Assembly (NCBI GenBank): GCA_963813315.1
Contig: CAWEYO010000020.1
Location: 1-64,000 of the forward strand
Length of the DNA: 64,000 nt
Direction of reading: 5' to 3'
Source of the DNA: CAWEYO01 sp963813315
GTDB taxonomy: Bacteria; Pseudomonadota; Alphaproteobacteria; Rhizobiales; Rhizobiaceae
Shown here: positions 1-8,793 of the stretch, one piece after another
How positions within the stretch are numbered: position 1 is the first letter of the stretch
Layout: each line of letters starts with the position of its first letter
Program-made: the position numbers and the translations under genes
Notes under the pieces: generated by a model
What the model was told of the DNA's origin: nothing
Databases searched by the model: none
What the model saw: only the letters and a program-made list of their open reading frames with translations

Positions 1-376
1 TGTCGGCGATGAAATCTTTTTCCCACTGGCTGCGCAGCCGCCCGGCATTGCGCTGGCAATACAAGGCCATGTCGTACCAGCGCGGACGACCGTCGCCGTC
101 GTAGAACTCCAGATTGTTGTCCTGTTGTTCGGCGCGGCCCTTCGCTAAGCCACGCTCGAAAATCGCCTTGGCGTCGGCGTCGCTGTATTTGCGATCCTCG
201 ATTTCGCCGTTGCAGCTCTCGATCACCGCGGCGATGTCGTGGAAGCTCAGGCTTTCGGCTGCGAACAGCCGTTTCATCGCCGCCACGGTGCCGAGGATCT
301 CGCCGTCGAAATCCGAACTCAGCGAGCGAAACAGCTTGGCGATGCGTTTGGCCACCGGCTCATTGAGGGCGGTCAT
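1..376 (-). CDS. Partial phage-island hypothetical protein
   Basis: An open frame starts at the ATG at 374-376 and runs without a stop off the left edge, so at least 125 codons are visible and the C-terminus is missing. The product is hydrophilic and charged, beginning MTALNEPVAKRIAKLF. I do not recognise a domain. Its ATG overlaps the stop of the upstream MT-A70 gene in an ATGA arrangement, so the two are probably translationally coupled. It belongs to the same minus-strand phage-like operon. Function unknown. Confidence 0.6.
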   Translation of the reverse strand, partial: MTALNEPVAKRIAKLFRSLSSDFDGEILGTVAAMKRLFAAESLSFHDIAAVIESCNGEIEDRKYSDADAKAIFERGLAKGRAEQQDNNLEFYDGDGRPRWYDMALYCQRNAGRLRSQWEKDFIAD

Positions 377-933
377 TGAACCGCCTCCCGCTGAAACTTC
401 CCGACTTCATCGCCGACCCATGTCCAGCCCGGCCACTGTTGTCGCGCAAACAGCTCGATATAAGGTCCATTACTGAGGGCTTCGACCCGCCCATAAATTT
501 CGTCGGGCTTGCGGGAATGCTCACGTACTGGTGCGATGATCAGCTCCCGCACTCCGGCCGATTTTCGCCGCGGAGAGCCGCGACGCCCCAGCCAACAGAT
601 CTCCACGTTGTGCCGAGTGCCGTAGCCGCCGCCCATGAACCAGCCCACACCGCTACGGTTCTGCTTAACCCAGGTAAAGCCGGCACCGCTGAAGGCAAAT
701 CCCCAGGCGCGCATCAGTGGCTTGACCAGGAAAACCGAGCAGTGAAATCCACAGCAACAAAAAGCAGTCGGCCGCGCGACGTTAGCGACCGGGATAGCGG
801 CCAACTGCTCGAATGTCATGCAGCTGTAATGGTGCTGCGGCGACCGTCCTTCTCCCTTGCGCGACCAGGTGGCGAACGCGAGCGGCGCATCCACGACGAT
901 GGCGCGGGCCTCTATGTCAGGAAGGACCAGCAT
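373..933 (-). CDS. MT-A70 family adenine-N6 DNA methyltransferase
   Basis: The 186-residue product resembles the small phage-encoded MT-A70 methyltransferases, which transfer a methyl group from S-adenosylmethionine to adenine N6 in DNA. Family hallmarks visible are WSRKGEGRSPQHHY after the catalytic segment, the NRSGVGWFMGGGYGTRHN block in the middle, REHSRKPDEIYGRVE and the C-terminal GPYIELFARQ. The catalytic tetrapeptide, normally DPPW, reads DAPL here (residues 15-18), so activity is uncertain. The start ATG lies inside the end of the exonuclease gene (17-bp overlap) and the stop overlaps the next ATG. Phage MT-A70 enzymes often protect phage DNA from restriction; that role is inference here. 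Confidence 0.8.
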   Translation of the reverse strand: MLVLPDIEARAIVVDAPLAFATWSRKGEGRSPQHHYSCMTFEQLAAIPVANVARPTAFCCCGFHCSVFLVKPLMRAWGFAFSGAGFTWVKQNRSGVGWFMGGGYGTRHNVEICWLGRRGSPRRKSAGVRELIIAPVREHSRKPDEIYGRVEALSNGPYIELFARQQWPGWTWVGDEVGKFQREAVQ

Positions 934-1657
934 CGCCCCAGCATCTGTTGCGATGGCTGCACATGCGGCAGCGCCAGTCCTCGGGATCTTCTGTGACGCG
1001 CGGCAACAGCTCGCCCGCGCGCGTTGCCTCGATCACCGCAACGGCGCGGTCACTGGTGGTTTGCGCCAGCTGCGCATCGAACGGCACAAGGAAGTCAAGC
1101 GCTCGCAGGTGTCGACGTTGAGAACGGTGAACACGCGGGATTGGTGCAGTCGAGATAGGCCTGATAGATCGCAACCTGCGCCGCGTAGGTCTCGTAGAGC
1201 CCGCTAAGTCCATCGCGTTCGATGGCGCGCCAGCTTTTGGCCTTCAGGGCCTTGTGTTCCCAGATGGCCGGATAGATCAGGCCGGGTAGTTGCGGCCCGG
1301 AGACCAGTATGCCGTCGGCGTGGCCGCGGAATAGCCCGCCGACAGCTTCGAACCTCAGAGGACCTCGGACGCGAACTTAAATCCGGCCGCGATCAGGTGC
1401 TGGCGAGAAAGCCCTTCGAAGAAATGCCCCCGCTGAAAGATATCGCGCGTGCGCGCCGGAAACTGCGGGTCGCACATCCAGTCATATTGGCTGCGGCGCA
1501 GGCATTCAGCGCCAATCGAGGACGCGCCGAGATATTGCCGATGGTTCGGGCTCGGCGGCTCAGCCGTCTCGATCAACTCGTTGACGAGCTGGTCGGCGGC
1601 TTTGCCGACAGGATCGCGCGATTGAGGTTCAGCAGCATGATCAACCCCGATCGACAC
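917..1657 (-). CDS. Phage RecB/Cas4-like PD-(D/E)XK exonuclease, frameshifted
   Basis: Three frames must be joined to read one protein. The N-terminal part (GASSIGAECLRRSQYDW, then RGHFFEGLSRQHL) ends in a stop near 1355. A second frame continues with the nuclease core RGHADGILVSG and IWEHKALKAKSW, which supply the Asp and Glu-x-Lys of the PD-(D/E)XK fold. The third frame ends with CRMCSHRNRCW, the cysteine-rich tail seen in phage RecB/Cas4-like exonucleases. Breaks fall near 1370 and 1110. The open frame begins at GTG 1657, but an ATG at 1638 giving MLLNLNRAILS may be the true start after another shift. Expected role: 5' end resection for phage recombination together with the neighbouring ATPase. 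Confidence 0.6.
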
Positions 1658-1762
1658 AGCGCATGCCGTCCTGGCGTAGGACGCCTTGAGGATTTACGTA
1701 ACGCCCGGATGCGTTAACGCCAGAAAGCGGAACCAGCGTCAGCACATAGCGCGGCCAGGTAT

Positions 1763-2223
1763 TCAGAAAGGGATCTCATCGTCGAGTTCCCTTTCCGGCT
1801 TGTGCAGGATTGTATTAGGCACCTGATCGATCGCGGCCCTGGTTTCGTCGATCAGGCGCCATGCCAGTCGACAAAGCCGGCCATCTCCTCTCTCGACCAC
1901 TGCGCCAGCGGCTTCGACCATTCGATCGCGGACTGATCGGCCAGGCTCGGCAAAATCGACAGAACAATCGACTGTCACGCGGCGAGGGATCCATCCGCGT
2001 GACATGTACTTCCTGCGCGAGACCTTCGGCGATCGCTTGCCGATATCGGGTCTGGATCCAGGCGAAGATCGCCGCGCTGATGATCCAGCCCCATTGCTGA
2101 TCGCTTAGCCTGCCAGCCGGCGTATTGGCCAGCTGGCTTTGCGCGATCGAGCGGGCATCGGCGACGGCATTCGCCGTCGCTTCCGCCTGCCGGGCTGTCT
2201 TCCCTTTCCGACAGCCTGCCCAT
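1763..2223 (-). CDS. Phage-island hypothetical protein, frameshifted
   Basis: Protein-like sequence is spread over several frames: AEATANAVADARSIAQSQ and LSDQQWGWIISAAIFAWIQ near 2190-2050, SILPSLADQSAIEWSKPL near 1950, and a last stretch ending RELDDEIPF at 1763. The ATG at 2221-2223 overlaps the end of the preceding DUF669-like gene. Shifts are needed near 2195, 1990 and 1860. The acidic tail resembles the C-terminal tip of single-stranded DNA-binding proteins, but no OB-fold is visible, so I do not call it SSB. Its position in a phage recombination operon is the only functional hint. Confidence 0.4.
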
Positions 2224-2226
2224 GGC

Positions 2227-2830
2227 TCACCCTGCTCTGCGCTGCCCAGGCCGGCCTTGCGATCGCTTGCGCGGGCTTGCCAGGAGCCGCGCCTGGGTCG
2301 GCGCTGCCACCCCCGCCACGCCCGGCAAGCCCGTCTGTGTCGACACAGGGAGCTGCTCGACGGCCTGCCAGTCCTTCAGGTCGGGAGTGACCGCTTCGAG
2401 CCGTTCTTGTCGGGATAGGCGGCATTCTTGCTCTTCTCGATAAGGATGCGGGCGATGAATCGCAGGTTGTTGAAGTCGCTAATATCCATCCTGTTGCGCT
2501 TCTGTTGCGCGGCTTCGCTCAGGTCATCCGGCTTGATGTTGAAGGCCGACTCGACGATGCCCCGTAGTAAGCTGCGCGAGATCCTCGCTGCTTCGGCGTG
2601 CCCGTCGGTGGTGCCGCTCAGGTCAGGAGTTGCCAGATATTCCGTTTGGCGTATTCGCCATCGACCACGGTAAACTGACGTCCATGCCTTCCGAATTGCC
2701 GTCGCCGAACGTTTCAGCCAGCCGTCTTCGCCGCAGCCGCCATCCGGATCACCATCTGCACGGTGGCGATCGTGCCCGCCGGGATCAGATCGAATGACCG
2801 TTGCAGAGGGGCATCATTGAGATTCAGCAT
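2227..2830 (-). CDS. DUF669-like phage protein, frameshifted
   Basis: The gene starts at ATG 2828-2830, inside the last 17 bp of the ATPase gene, with MLNLNDAPLQRSFDLIPAGT. After a shift near 2735 it continues QFTVVDGEYAKRNIWQL, ARISRSLLRGIVESAFNI and DISDFNNLRFIARILIEK; another shift near 2410 leads to LKDWQAVEQLPV and a stop at 2227. The N-terminal 'F-x-L-I-P-A-G-T' and the 'G-E-Y-A-x-R' segment fit DUF669, a family found directly after a RecA-like ATPase in many phages and thought to take part in phage DNA recombination. The assignment rests on these motifs and the gene order. Confidence 0.5.
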
Positions 2831-3629
2831 GGGAAACATCCTTCTGTTTGCTGAGCAGCTTGATCAACAGCCGCCCAAGGTCAGGCGGCTCGATCGGGTC
2901 AAGCCGTCCCGATCGATCTTTCGCTGGGTAGCCCCAGCTATTCGGCGAGGTGCAGACGAAGCCGCGCTCCGGCGGCTTGCTGTCGGCGAAATCCAGAAAC
3001 TGGTAAGTGATGATTTCATCGATGATGCCGGGCAACTCGCGGCCAGTCTTGCTGCCCTCGCATTGCAGTTGCCACAGGCCGCGATTGAGTTCGTCAGTCG
3101 CGAACTCCAGGATGCCGACGAGAACGACGTTCAACGCTATGGTGTGCTGCAGCTGGTTGAGCCACAGCACCATCTCGCGTCCATGCAGGCCGTAGGCGCC
3201 GCGCAGATCCTTTTTGCCGGTGCGTTCAGAAAACGCCTCGGGCTGCTGCTCGGCATGGCGGAACGAAAGCCGGGAAACGGCCGTCAGGCTGTCGACGAAA
3301 AGGGTGTCGATCTTGTCGAGACCTTCGAGCCAACCTCCGACCGCCTCGAAATGCGCCTGCGAGTAGCAGGCGGTTGGCGGAAAGGACGCGTTCGGCCCAC
3401 CGATCCGACAGGCAAGATCACGGGCGGTCTGCCAATCGTCAATTCGGATCGTTGGAACCTTCATGTCGAGCACGGCGAGATCGCCGGCTTCGCTGTCGAC
3501 AAACAGCACGCGATCGAGATCGGAGAGCGTGCGCAACAGGCTGGTCTTGCCGACGCCAGTCGGGCCGACCAGCAGGACCTTGGCGCCGCGCTTCTCGCGT
3601 AGTCGCTGGTCTGCCGTGATGATTTTCAT
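2814..3629 (-). CDS. Phage RecA-like AAA ATPase
   Basis: The intact 271-residue frame encodes a phage nucleotide-binding protein of the RecA-like/AAA_24 type. Walker A is GPTGVGKTS at about residue 22, and a Walker B-like strand is DTLFVDSLTAVS. Such proteins are ATPases of phage recombination or replication modules, usually beside an exonuclease and a single-strand binding or annealing protein, as here. Start at ATG 3627-3629, 10 bp after the VWA gene stop. The downstream DUF669-like gene begins inside its 3' end. This is one of the few island genes without a frameshift. Confidence 0.8.
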   Translation of the reverse strand: MKIITADQRLREKRGAKVLLVGPTGVGKTSLLRTLSDLDRVLFVDSEAGDLAVLDMKVPTIRIDDWQTARDLACRIGGPNASFPPTACYSQAHFEAVGGWLEGLDKIDTLFVDSLTAVSRLSFRHAEQQPEAFSERTGKKDLRGAYGLHGREMVLWLNQLQHTIALNVVLVGILEFATDELNRGLWQLQCEGSKTGRELPGIIDEIITYQFLDFADSKPPERGFVCTSPNSWGYPAKDRSGRLDPIEPPDLGRLLIKLLSKQKDVSHAESQ

Positions 3630-3639
3630 GGCACTGCCC

Positions 3640-4328
3640 TCACTTCAGCTGTGTGAGCAGTAGCCGCGCCGCTTCGGTCTTCTCAGCGGCCAGGGCCTTG
3701 CGACCACCGGTCGCGAACGCAGCAACGGCTCTCAGCAAATCCGCAAGCCGCGCCGCAGCTCCAGTGTCAAACCGGCAGCTCGCGCCGCCTGTGATGGAAG
3801 CGATCTGCGGTAGATGGCGGCGACCTGTTCGTCGGCGCCTTCCTGGAACAAGAAGACCGGCACGCCGTCGAGCCGACGAGCCGCTGCGTACAGCTCAGAA
3901 GGAATTCTCTTCGCAGGCGTCCGAAATCAGAACAACGGCGGCGATTTTCCTGCTCCGATTTTCCGTATGCGCTTGCGCCATGACGCGGCCAATCTCAGTA
4001 AGGCCGGCCTGGCACGTGACGTTTGACATTGCTGCGGTGAGCGCGCGGGCATCCGACATCCAGCGCGAGGCGAACATTCTCTTTCGCCGCGGTAGTGGAT
4101 GAGTTGCAGCTCGAGCCCACCGTTTGCGGCTGCAGTTTGGAACATTTGCGCCGTCAGCTTCGCGGCCATGTCCCAAACGGGCTGTCGGCTTGCGGTCGCG
4201 TCGACGCCGAAGATCAACCTCTGCTTCGACGGATCCAGTTGCTGGAACAGCGCTTCCAGATGCGGCGGATATTTCGGGAGGGTGGGATATTGCTCATTGT
4301 CGGATTCCTTTGCGGGTTCAGTGGCCAC
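3640..4328 (-). CDS. VWA-domain protein, frameshifted
   Basis: Three frames join into one von Willebrand factor A-like protein. The first has YPPHLEALFQQLDPSKQR and IFGVDATASRQPVWDMAAK, where DATAS stands for the MIDAS D-x-S-x-S. The second has TCQAGLTEIGRVMAQAHTEN and IAAVVLISDACEE. The third ends AFATGGRKALAAEKTEAARL before the stop at 3640-3642. Breaks lie near 4095 and 3895. The open frame starts at GTG 4326-4328, while an ATG at 4295-4297 has a better ribosome site (AAAGGA, about 8 bp away) and may be the true start with one more shift. From memory, similar VWA proteins are common chromosomal genes in Rhizobiales; here the gene sits immediately upstream of the phage ATPase. Confidence 0.65.
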
Positions 4329-4339
4329 AACGGCAGATG

Positions 4340-4806
4340 GCGCGCTTCATTGCCGTATCGTGACGGCAGCGGATCGAGCCATCGGCAACGCGGGCTGGTC
4401 AGGCGCCTCAACATCCTGACTGCGACCGCATCGAGCTCGACGTCATTTTTCGCGTGAAAGCATGCTGTGCACAGCCCGCCGATCGCGGCGTCGGAAGCGT
4501 TGGTGTTGGCTGCAATCGAAACCAGAAACGTACCAGGTACCGCAGGGCCGATACCAAAAGCAGTGTCACAGCCAAACAGACCTTGTCGGAATTGCGCGGC
4601 GCCGGCGCGCCAGAAGGAGATCGCGCCTTCGATCAGTCTTGGTGGGATGTCGGCCAGGTTTTCGCCAGCTGCGATCAGACTGGTGGAAAGCTGCCGGCCC
4701 GCGTTTTCGCGGCTGAATTCCGAAATGCGCTGGCGACGTCCACGCGGATAAATCGAAATGGATACGACCTGTCGACATCCGCGGATATGTGGGATAAAAG
4801 CGCCAT
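4340..4806 (-). CDS. Island hypothetical protein, frameshifted
   Basis: The ATG at 4804-4806 begins MALLSHISADVDRSYPF. After a shift near 4700 the frame continues AGENLADIPPRLIEGAISFW, FRQGLFGCDTAFGIGPAVPG and GGLCTACFHAKNDVELDAVA, which look like genuine protein. The C-x-x-C pair might bind metal. The 3' end is uncertain because frames mix before the VWA gene. No family recognised. It is co-directional with the rest of the island operon. Confidence 0.35.
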
Positions 4807-4936
4807 GGGAATTTCCCTCTGTTCCGGCCGGTCGTCCCGATCCTTTTGCGAGGGCTGAGGGACACCGGCCGTGTTTTTGCCGACCGTTCGATTATCCACT
4901 GAGGCCGCCGGATCGCCTCGGGCACGGCAAACCGAT

Positions 4937-5286
4937 TTAGGCGGCGGCGTTTGTGCGAGACATTCCGACATTGGCCTTCGCGCGCTTGTCGGCCGCCTCG
5001 ACGTCGCGGGGTAGCGGGGTCTTCTTGCCGGCAGCGGCACGTTGAGCGGTCCTGGTCGCGTGCCAGGTCTGCAAACCCGCGACGACGCGGTTGATCTCGT
5101 CTTCGCTGACGCCAACCGATTGCCGCCGAGATGGATCGGCCGCAGCCGTGGAACGTCGGTGCCGGGGATGAACGGGTTGGCCGGATCGGTCAGGATGAAA
5201 TCGCGGTAACCCTTGGCGCGGCAGATGTCGAAGATCCCCTTCCGGTCCTTGCGATTGAACATCGCGCCGATGCGGACAATACGCAT
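4937..5286 (-). CDS. AlpA-like phage DNA-binding protein, frameshifted
   Basis: The frame starting at 5286 reads MRIVRIGAMFNRKDRKGIFD, ILTDPANPFIPGTDVPRLRP and IHLGGNRLA. After a one-base shift near 5110 it continues VSEDEINRVVAGLQTWHA and ends AKANVGMSRTNAAA. The pattern 'P-x-P-I-x-L-G-x-x-R-x-x-x-x-E-x-E-I-x-x-V' is that of short AlpA/excisionase-like helix-turn-helix proteins, which regulate phage or island excision and integrase expression. Length (about 115 residues) and position between integrase and recombination genes fit. The assignment is from motif shape only. Confidence 0.5.
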
Positions 5287-5389
5287 AGCTTTTCGTCCCT
5301 CTCACGCCACGCGCCTTGCGTGGACACAGGGGGGACCATCTCACGAGATTTCTGCAGTGAAGAGGTGGGCGTTAGCTGCTAACGCTGAA

Positions 5390-5979
5390 CTAAGATGCGC
5401 CGTGGCTTAGGGCGGCGGCGGGATAGAGGGCGAGGCGCATCAAGTCGACAAACCAACCTACGATATGGCGGCTATCATTATCGGCATCCTTGATCGCTCC
5501 CGCGATCAGCGTCTCATCGTCCGGGGTGAATGTCGGATACTCTGTTTCCAGTTCCGATCGCGTTGGCGTCAATGTCCACCAATATCGAAGCTCCCCCGTA
5601 CGGCGTTGAGTTTCTTCGGAAAAAACTGCTTCACCGCCTCGGCTGCCCGCTTGCGCGCGATTCCCTTGCCAAGGCCGGCACGGCACAGGGTTTCGACCAT
5701 GAGCACGGTCAGGCGGCGAGCATTCCGAACCAATGGATCTGGCGCCGGGCGATTCGCGGCAACCGTCGAATTAAGCTTTTTCCATTTCCGCAACAATGGA
5801 TGCCGCTCGCCGCTTTCGAGCGCGAGCAGAAAGGCCTCTCCCTCGTAACCACGTTCCGTAAGCCAAGTTACAACGTCAACCTTCTTCCTCGCGGCATCTA
5901 GCGCTTCCCACAGGACCTTAAGGGTAGCCAGCTCGCGCAGCCGATCGTATTCTTCCGGCTTCAGGTCCTCCGGCATCAT
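5390..5979 (-). CDS. Integrase-linked hypothetical protein, frameshifted
   Basis: The frame starts MMPEDLKPEEYDRLRELATL and runs through VDVVTWLTERGYEGEAFLLA, LVRNARRLTVLMVETLCRAG and AAEAVKQFFPKKLNAV. A single shift near 5600 leads into LRYWWTLTPTRSELETEYP and a stop at 5390. The product is about 195 residues, soluble and helical. I do not know its function; I have the impression that similar proteins sit beside tyrosine integrases in rhizobial islands. Its ATG overlaps the integrase stop by four bases, so it is translationally coupled to it. Confidence 0.55.
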
Positions 5980-7198
5980 GCTGGCCTGCGCATCGGCAGC
6001 ACCGCACCAGCCGGTGGCGGTGACGTGCAGTATTTCGACCACGCCTCGGCGAGCTGTCGGCGTTTGACCAATAAATCGCCGCGCCGATAGGCCGCTTCCA
6101 CCTTGTCGCCGACGACGTGCGCCAGCGCCATTTCGACGACGTGGTTGGGAAAATTCGTTGTCTCGCTGGCCCAATCGCGGAAGCTACTGCGAAATCCATG
6201 CACGGTGATGTCGCCGCGATCCATGCGTTTAAGCACCTGCGTCATCGCCATATTGCTCAAACCGCTGCCGCTGCGCGGTCCTAAGAAGACGAAGCCGTTG
6301 CCATCCTCGGTCGGCAGCCCGCGCAGCAGCTCGATGGCGCGCTCGCTAAGCGGCACCTTGTGCTCTTTGCCGCCCTTCATGCGTCCGGCTGGAACCGTCC
6401 AAGTCTTATCGCCGAGATCGAACTCGTCCCATTGGCACCGATCACCTCGCCAGTGCGTGCGGCGGTAAGAATCGCGAATTCCAGCGCCCGTGCGGCCACG
6501 CCTTCGCGCTTTCGCAGCTCCGCCATGAAGGCCGGTATGCTCGCGATAGGGCAGCGCGGCATGGTGGTCGACCTTCGCCACCTGCCCGCGCGCCGGTAGC
6601 ACTTCGGACAAATGGCCCTTCCAACGTGCCGGATTGTCGCCGGTGCGATAGCCGCGCACCGTGCACCAATCCAGCACGCTCTCGATGCGGCCGCGTACCC
6701 GGCTCGCGGTCTCAGTCTTCTCCATCCAGATCGGCTCAATCGCGCGCAGCACCGCCGGGGTGTCGATCGCGCTGACCGCCATGTTGCCGAGCATCGGGAA
6801 GGCGTACTGCTTCAGCGTGCTCAGGAATTGCGCACGATGCTTGGCGATTGCGCCACTTGCCTTCATGCTGATCGAAGTAGCGCTGCGTGGCTTCGCGAAA
6901 AATCAGCAGCTTGGCCTTGGCGGCGGCCAATTTGGCCTTCTCGAGCCTTGCGATGATCGATCGGATCGATGCCGTCGGCCAGCAGCTGGCGAGCGGCGCG
7001 GGCGCGCTCACGCGCCTCCTTGAGCGAAAACGTGTCCGCTGGCCCCAACCCGAGCCAACGCTCGCGACCGTCGCGCTCGAAGCGCAGCCCCCAGCTCTTG
7101 CCGCCGGTGGGACCGATCTGCAGGTAGAGGCCGCGGATATGGCCGTCACGATAGCGGCCGGGTTGCTTCAGCCGCTCCACCTTCTTCGCCGTCAACAC
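5976..7198 (-). CDS. P4-type tyrosine integrase, frameshifted
   Basis: This is a DUF4102-type integrase that would catalyse site-specific insertion of the island. The N-terminus (GTG 7196-7198, preceded by GGAGG) has the arm-binding domain GRYRDGHIRGLYLQIGPTGG and LGLGPADTFSLKEARERAR. The catalytic domain carries the first Arg in AARTGEV, the H-x-x-R box VHGFRSSFRDW, and the tyrosine region VEAAYRRGDLL. Reading it needs shifts near 6935, 6535 and 6430; the last two compensate each other. All catalytic boxes survive, so the gene could be intact in reality. It reads away from the candidate att site at 7371-7392, the usual layout for tRNA-targeting integrases. Confidence 0.75.
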
Positions 7199-7262
7199 GT
7201 GTCCGTCCTCCGCCTAACCCGATTCCTCCGGCGCAACCCCCGGATTGGCCGCCGGAACAGGG

Positions 7263-7364
7263 TGGACAGATAGTAGACAACTGTGGACGCTAATCAAGGG
7301 GAGGAGCCGGATTTATGCTGAGAAATTATGTGCTTAGATGGACAGATGGTGGACACTATTGGAC
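7263..7364. repeat. Direct repeats upstream of integrase
   Basis: Two 26-bp imperfect direct repeats, 7263-7288 and 7339-7364, share the core TGGACAGATrGTrGAC and end TGGAC; about 20 of 26 positions match. They lie between the integrase start and the candidate att core. Possible integrase arm-binding sites or excisionase sites; this is inference. Confidence 0.5.
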
Positions 7365-7370
7365 ACCGTA

Positions 7371-7392
7371 TCGGCGGGCCCTCTCTCCGCCA
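7371..7392 (+). other. Candidate att site: tRNA-Ser-like 3' end fragment
   Basis: The last bases, CCCTCTCTCCGCCA at 7379-7392, match the acceptor end plus CCA typical of bacterial tRNA-Ser, but no tRNA body precedes them. P4-type integrases recombine into tRNA 3' ends and leave such a copy at the island border. The intact tRNA should lie beyond the left edge of the window. Confidence 0.5.
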
Positions 7393-7529
7393 TCCATGAT
7401 TGACTTTATTACCATATTATTGCGCTAACCATAAGATCAGCCAAAATCCAGGCGATGCCCACATCCGGCCCCAGGGTGGAGTACGAGCTTTCACGAGTAC
7501 GTTTCGAAAAGCCGACCGTCGTGCGCGTC

Positions 7530-8717
7530 CTATGAAGGTGTTCTAACGAGCGAGATCGCGGAGTTGTCGAACTGCTCGTGGTGCGCAATGGCCGCGGCGC
7601 CGATAGCGCATTCGAAATGGTTGTCTGTCGAGAGGGACACCGCCGGCGGCCTTGTCCCGGCGATGATGCCCGCTGCGACCTTCTCGCGCAGCCTATCGAG
7701 CGAGAGCGCAAGGATCGGCCGCATCGCCCCTCCGAGCACAATATCGCTCGGGTTGAATATGTTGGTGAGGTTCACCATGCCGATCGCCAGATAGGTTTCC
7801 AACTTGCGCAACGCAGCTGACACTTTCTCGTCGCCGCCAAGCACAGCCTTTGCCAGGAGAGCCGGCTCGGGGGCGACCGCGGCGCCTTCCTCGGTGAGGT
7901 AGCGCGCCAACGCCGACAGGTTGACATGGGTCTCCAGACAGCCGGTCTGCCCGCAGTGGCACCGCGGCCCGCCATCTGCCACACGCATGTGACCGAACTC
8001 GGTCGCGACGCCGCTGGTGCCGCGCAGCAGGCGGCCGTTTATGATCGCCGCACCGCCGCAGCCATTGCCGAGCTTCAGGAACAATATCAGGTCGTCCAAC
8101 AGCTTTGGACGGCGGTAGACCTCGCCGAACGCGGCGGCATTGGCATTGTTCTCGATGCTGACGGGAACGCGAACGACTTTCCTCGCCAGCGCCAGGAAGT
8201 TTACGTCGCGCCATCCGAGGATCGGCAAGTGCAGCACGAAGCCGTCGCTTCGAACGAGGCCGGGCACGGTTACCCCGATGGCGCGAACACGTCCACGAAA
8301 TCGCCTGTCGGCCTCGCACTCCTTGCGAAACGCCGCGACGGCGCGGACTGCATCTTCCGGGCTCGGCGGCGCGTCAAGCTCGACCGTCCTCGTCTTCACC
8401 GGTTGCAGCGTCATGTCGACGAGCGCAAAACGCAGCACGCCGACTCCGATCTCGATGCCCAGGAAGAAATTGCCATCCGGCTTGAGCGACAGCGCTACTC
8501 CCGGCCGGCCGACGTCGCGGCTCTCATGGCTTGCCGCAGTCGCCGCTGTCTCGATGACGAGGTTTGCGTCCAACAGGCCTTCGACGAGATAGGTGACAGC
8601 CGAGCGGGTGAGCGATAGGCCACGCGCGATCTCGGCGCGTGACAGGTTGCCCTCGCGGTGCAGCAGCGTCAGGATGCGCCGCTCGTTCATATTCCGGATG
8701 AAGCTCTGGTTGGTCAT
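7530..8717 (-). CDS. ROK-family transcriptional repressor
   Basis: The product has an N-terminal winged helix-turn-helix (residues about 8-60, including REGNLSRAEIARGLSLTRSA) followed by a ROK sugar-binding domain with FLGIEIGVGVLRFALVD, LFLKLGNGCGGAAIING and the zinc motif CHCGQTGCLE. This is the NagC/XylR architecture: a repressor released by a sugar or sugar phosphate. I chose ATG 8715-8717 (MTNQSFIRNMNERR) rather than 8729 because it begins at the usual family N-terminus. It is divergent from the sugar operon starting at 8794, with a palindromic site between, so it probably controls that operon and itself. Inducer unknown. Confidence 0.88.
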   Translation of the reverse strand: MTNQSFIRNMNERRILTLLHREGNLSRAEIARGLSLTRSAVTYLVEGLLDANLVIETAATAASHESRDVGRPGVALSLKPDGNFFLGIEIGVGVLRFALVDMTLQPVKTRTVELDAPPSPEDAVRAVAAFRKECEADRRFRGRVRAIGVTVPGLVRSDGFVLHLPILGWRDVNFLALARKVVRVPVSIENNANAAAFGEVYRRPKLLDDLILFLKLGNGCGGAAIINGRLLRGTSGVATEFGHMRVADGGPRCHCGQTGCLETHVNLSALARYLTEEGAAVAPEPALLAKAVLGGDEKVSAALRKLETYLAIGMVNLTNIFNPSDIVLGGAMRPILALSLDRLREKVAAGIIAGTRPPAVSLSTDNHFECAIGAAAIAHHEQFDNSAISLVRTPS

Positions 8718-8754
8718 TGCCGGCCGCAAACTATTAACTCAACCATAGTCCGGT

Positions 8755-8782
8755 TTATTTTGTTAAGGCAATGAACAAATAA
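8755..8782. promoter_or_regulatory. Candidate ROK operator
   Basis: An inverted repeat, TTATTTTGTT and AACAAATAA around a 9-bp centre, lies in the short divergent intergenic space. It resembles the TTATTT/AAATAA half-sites of NagC/Mlc operators. It ends 12 bp before the GTG of the oxidoreductase gene, so binding would block expression of the operon. Visible directly as a palindrome; binding by the ROK protein is inferred. Confidence 0.6.
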
Positions 8783-8793
8783 GTGGGCAGCGC

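Noticed and set aside
1763..1800. SSB-like C-terminal tip (DDEIPF).
   Set aside because: No OB-fold precedes it; the rest of the reading frame does not resemble SSB.
7524..7542. A 16-bp match (TCCTATGAAGGTGTTC) shared with about 36352-36367.
   Set aside because: One match of this length is expected by chance in 64 kb when all pairs are considered; flanks are unrelated.
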